Source: Verrucomicrobiota bacterium
GTDB taxonomy: Bacteria > Verrucomicrobiota > Verrucomicrobiia > Opitutales > UBA953
NCBI GenBank assembly: GCA_015061905.1
Contig: SUVQ01000007.1
Span: 1-64,000 of the forward strand
DNA length: 64,000 bases
Direction: 5' to 3'
Of this stretch, positions 62,240-64,000 are shown piece by piece. The translations under genes were made by a program, and so were the position numbers. The notes beneath the pieces were generated by a model. It saw only the letters and a list, made by a program, of their open reading frames with translations, was not told the origin of the DNA and ran no database searches. Every line of letters begins with the position of its first letter. Position 1 is the stretch's first letter.

Positions 62240-63958
62240 ATGGACGGCAAAAACGAAGATAACGAAAATTTTTCCGGCGAGCTTGATTTGAGCGCGCTTT
62301 CATCGCTTAGCCTTGAGCCTTCTTGGGCTTCGGGAAACAAAACCGACAAGATTTCCGTCGGTCGGATTTCGCGCGACGATCGTCGCGGACCGGCTCCGAG
62401 GCGGGAACGCGGCTCCGGTGCCGGTTTTCGGGATCGCCGCCCGCCGCGCAATCGGGAGCGCGGAATCGCGCCCGAGGCGGAATCCGGTGCGCATTCGGAC
62501 GGAGCGTCGCCGCGCAGAGAGCGCCGCGGGAAGCCGCCGCATCGCCGCGACGGCAAGCGCGCAGGATTTGTTCCCGCGCCGCGCGTGGTTGAAGTTTCGT
62601 TTTTCCCGGAGGAAAAACCGTTCGGGATTCTTTCCAAGGCGATTAAAAATTCGGCGCGCACTTACGCGCTGTTTGAGATTGCGAATTTGATTTTGGAAAA
62701 GCCGGAACGCTTTACGATTGCGATTAAGCCGTTGGCGCGCAAAGGCAATGCGGGCGTTCCCGCCGAGCCCGCGCCGCAGCTTGTTGTCAGCGTTCCCGAC
62801 GGCATGCCTTTCCTGAACGAGGCGGATGCGTTCGCGTATGTTTTTGCGCAGCACAAGGACAAGTTCTTTACGGTGGAAACCGTTGAGATTGAAGCTCCGA
62901 AGGGGAATTTTTCCATGATTGCGAAATGCGGCTTCACGGGAGAATTGCTTGCGCCGCCGAATTATCATGCGTATCAGCAGATTTTGCGCGATCACCATGC
63001 GGCGAATTTCCCGAAAATGCCGTTTGAGAAATTTATGTCGCGCCTCGAAACCGTGAAGGATTCGGAATCCATCAATGCGTGGGTTGAGAAAATGAAGACG
63101 GTTGAGCGTTATACGATTAAAGATCGCCGAGAAGGCGAGCCGGAAACGCTCGACGGTGTCGGTGCGGCAAAAGCCTTTTTGCTTTCCAACCGGAAAAACA
63201 AGGTGCTTCGCACGGTTGGTGCGGCGCGCATTCCCGGTAAAATGCTGGAGCAAATGCCGATGGGCGTCGTGAAAGCCGGAATCGAGCACGAGTTGGAATT
63301 TCAGCGGAAATTCCCGTTGAATACGGCGAACCTTCTGCGCGGGCGTCTGCGCCGCTCCGGATTTTCTCTGTTCAAACGCGGTGCGAAGGGAATTACGCTT
63401 GTTTGCGCGATTCGCCGCAAGTTCCGCACGCCGGACTCGGTTTTCTCCGATACGATTCAGCGCGTTTTTGATTTTCTCGAAAAACATCCGAACACGAAAG
63501 TGCAGGATTTGCCGAAGCTTATGCTCGGAATCGGAGAAGACGCGGCAAAACCGGAAGACGGGAAAACGGACGTCGCTCCCGAAGGCGTTCCCGCTCCGGC
63601 GGAAAATGCGGAAACGGCTTCCGTTCCCGCGCCGACAGAAACGCCGGCTACCGCTCCTGAAACGGAGGCGCAACTTTCGGAGCTCCTCGTCAATGTGCGC
63701 TGGCTCGTTCTCGAAGGCTACGTTTCCGAGCTTTCCGACGGTTCGCTTTTCACTTATCCGAAAATGACGCTTGCTCAGGCGAAAGCTGCCGCGAAGGAAG
63801 AAGAATCCGAGGTAAAAGCGGAAGAACTTGCCGTTCCCGCCGAGGAAGCTGTTGCGCCTGCCGAAGAGCCCGTCGTTCCTGCCGGGGAAACTGTTGCGCC
63901 TGCCGAGGAGCCTGCCGTTCCCTCCGAGGAAACGCCGGGCGAAGTCGCGGCGGATTAA
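62240..63958 (+). CDS. Arg-rich conserved-looking protein, function unknown
   Basis: 572 aa. Residues about 45-115 are rich in Arg/Gly/Pro (RRGPAPRRERGSGAGFRDRR and following), as in RNA- or DNA-binding tails. A compact middle (about 120-430) has no motif that I recognise; it includes FPKMPFEKFMSRLETVKDSE and KVLRTVGAARIPGKMLEQMP. After about 435 an Ala/Pro/Glu-rich linker leads to a short segment (LLVNVRWLVLEGYVSELSDG) and ends in an acidic tandem repeat (VPAEEAVAPAEEP-like units). It starts 33 nt after uvrA and is probably cotranscribed. A nucleic-acid-binding role is suggested only by composition. Confidence 0.7.
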   Translation: MDGKNEDNENFSGELDLSALSSLSLEPSWASGNKTDKISVGRISRDDRRGPAPRRERGSGAGFRDRRPPRNRERGIAPEAESGAHSDGASPRRERRGKPPHRRDGKRAGFVPAPRVVEVSFFPEEKPFGILSKAIKNSARTYALFEIANLILEKPERFTIAIKPLARKGNAGVPAEPAPQLVVSVPDGMPFLNEADAFAYVFAQHKDKFFTVETVEIEAPKGNFSMIAKCGFTGELLAPPNYHAYQQILRDHHAANFPKMPFEKFMSRLETVKDSESINAWVEKMKTVERYTIKDRREGEPETLDGVGAAKAFLLSNRKNKVLRTVGAARIPGKMLEQMPMGVVKAGIEHELEFQRKFPLNTANLLRGRLRRSGFSLFKRGAKGITLVCAIRRKFRTPDSVFSDTIQRVFDFLEKHPNTKVQDLPKLMLGIGEDAAKPEDGKTDVAPEGVPAPAENAETASVPAPTETPATAPETEAQLSELLVNVRWLVLEGYVSELSDGSLFTYPKMTLAQAKAAAKEEESEVKAEELAVPAEEAVAPAEEPVVPAGETVAPAEEPAVPSEETPGEVAAD

Positions 63959-64000
63959 GGGAAAAGGAATTTCCCACGCGCGCTGTTATAGCGCAAAAAC

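Larger units (their letters stand above)
308..63921. repeat. Interspersed GGGAACG/CGTTCCC motif (~230 copies)
   Basis: A short asymmetric word, GGGAACG, recurs on both strands through the whole window. My by-eye count is about 230, or roughly 3.6 per kb, and about 95% are the octamer CGGGAACG. Random expectation at this composition is about 8-9 heptamers. Near neighbours such as GGGAACA (about a dozen) or GGGAACC (a few) are rare. It is read in every frame (AGT, RER, GN, VP, RSR, FP) and is also intergenic, so selection appears to act on DNA. It resembles a DNA uptake sequence in behaviour. The function is inferred. Confidence 0.9.

Overview
The window most likely comes from a member of the Verrucomicrobiota (PVC superphylum), perhaps a host-associated or gut Opitutales-type organism. 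I infer this from the content. Two small PEP-CTERM surface proteins end in the verrucomicrobial-style VPEPSAFG...SRRRRK tail. UvrA has four ABC modules, a double-length form I know from chlamydiae and relatives. PurM resembles the Bacteroidetes-type enzyme. There are several secreted sugar-active enzymes and three autotransporters. The DNA is about 53% G+C. I see no transposase, integrase, prophage or CRISPR array.

Layout. 0-2.7 kb: a 5S rRNA gene with its terminator, then a secreted clan GH-D glycosidase. 2.9-8.6 kb: a membrane acyltransferase (minus), a shrunken BioB-like protein that lacks the radical-SAM core, and dnaE. 8.6-10.1 kb: the first PEP-CTERM cassette. 10.2-12.3 kb: lepB-hemD (minus). 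12.7-16.7 kb: an EF-hand membrane protein and catalase. 17-24 kb: a GH2 beta-galactosidase lipoprotein (minus), threonine dehydratase, SufD and a CAT-like acetyltransferase. 24.1-28.6 kb: a subtilisin autotransporter. 28.8-33 kb: mraY-murD, a small ferredoxin and purM. 33.2-51 kb: a probable operon of a small secreted protein and two giant autotransporters (3014 and 2502 aa). 51-54.8 kb: HPr, a NUDIX hydrolase, a LysM protein, tRNA-Pro(UGG) and two SGNH hydrolases. 55-56.5 kb: the second PEP-CTERM cassette and long intergenic repeats. 56.6-64 kb: four-module uvrA and an unrecognised Arg-rich protein.

The strongest unexplained signal is not a gene. The heptamer GGGAACG / CGTTCCC, nearly always as CGGGAACG, occurs about 230 times by my own by-eye count, against roughly 8-9 expected. 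It lies on both strands, in all reading frames, and in genes and gaps alike. Inverted pairs of it build the terminators of several genes. This is the behaviour of the DNA uptake sequences of Neisseria and Pasteurellaceae. The two PEP-CTERM genes are the exception: their coding regions carry no copy, are A+T-richer, and have unrelated centres between near-identical 5' and 3' blocks, which suggests exchangeable cassettes.

Other themes are start codons with no Shine-Dalgarno sequence across the window, and families of intergenic repeats built from 8-10 nt periods. Much of the gene content serves the cell surface: secreted glycosidases and esterases, autotransporters, PEP-CTERM proteins, signal peptidase and the MraY-MurD peptidoglycan pair. 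No secretion or competence machinery for the proposed systems is encoded here, so those links remain inference.
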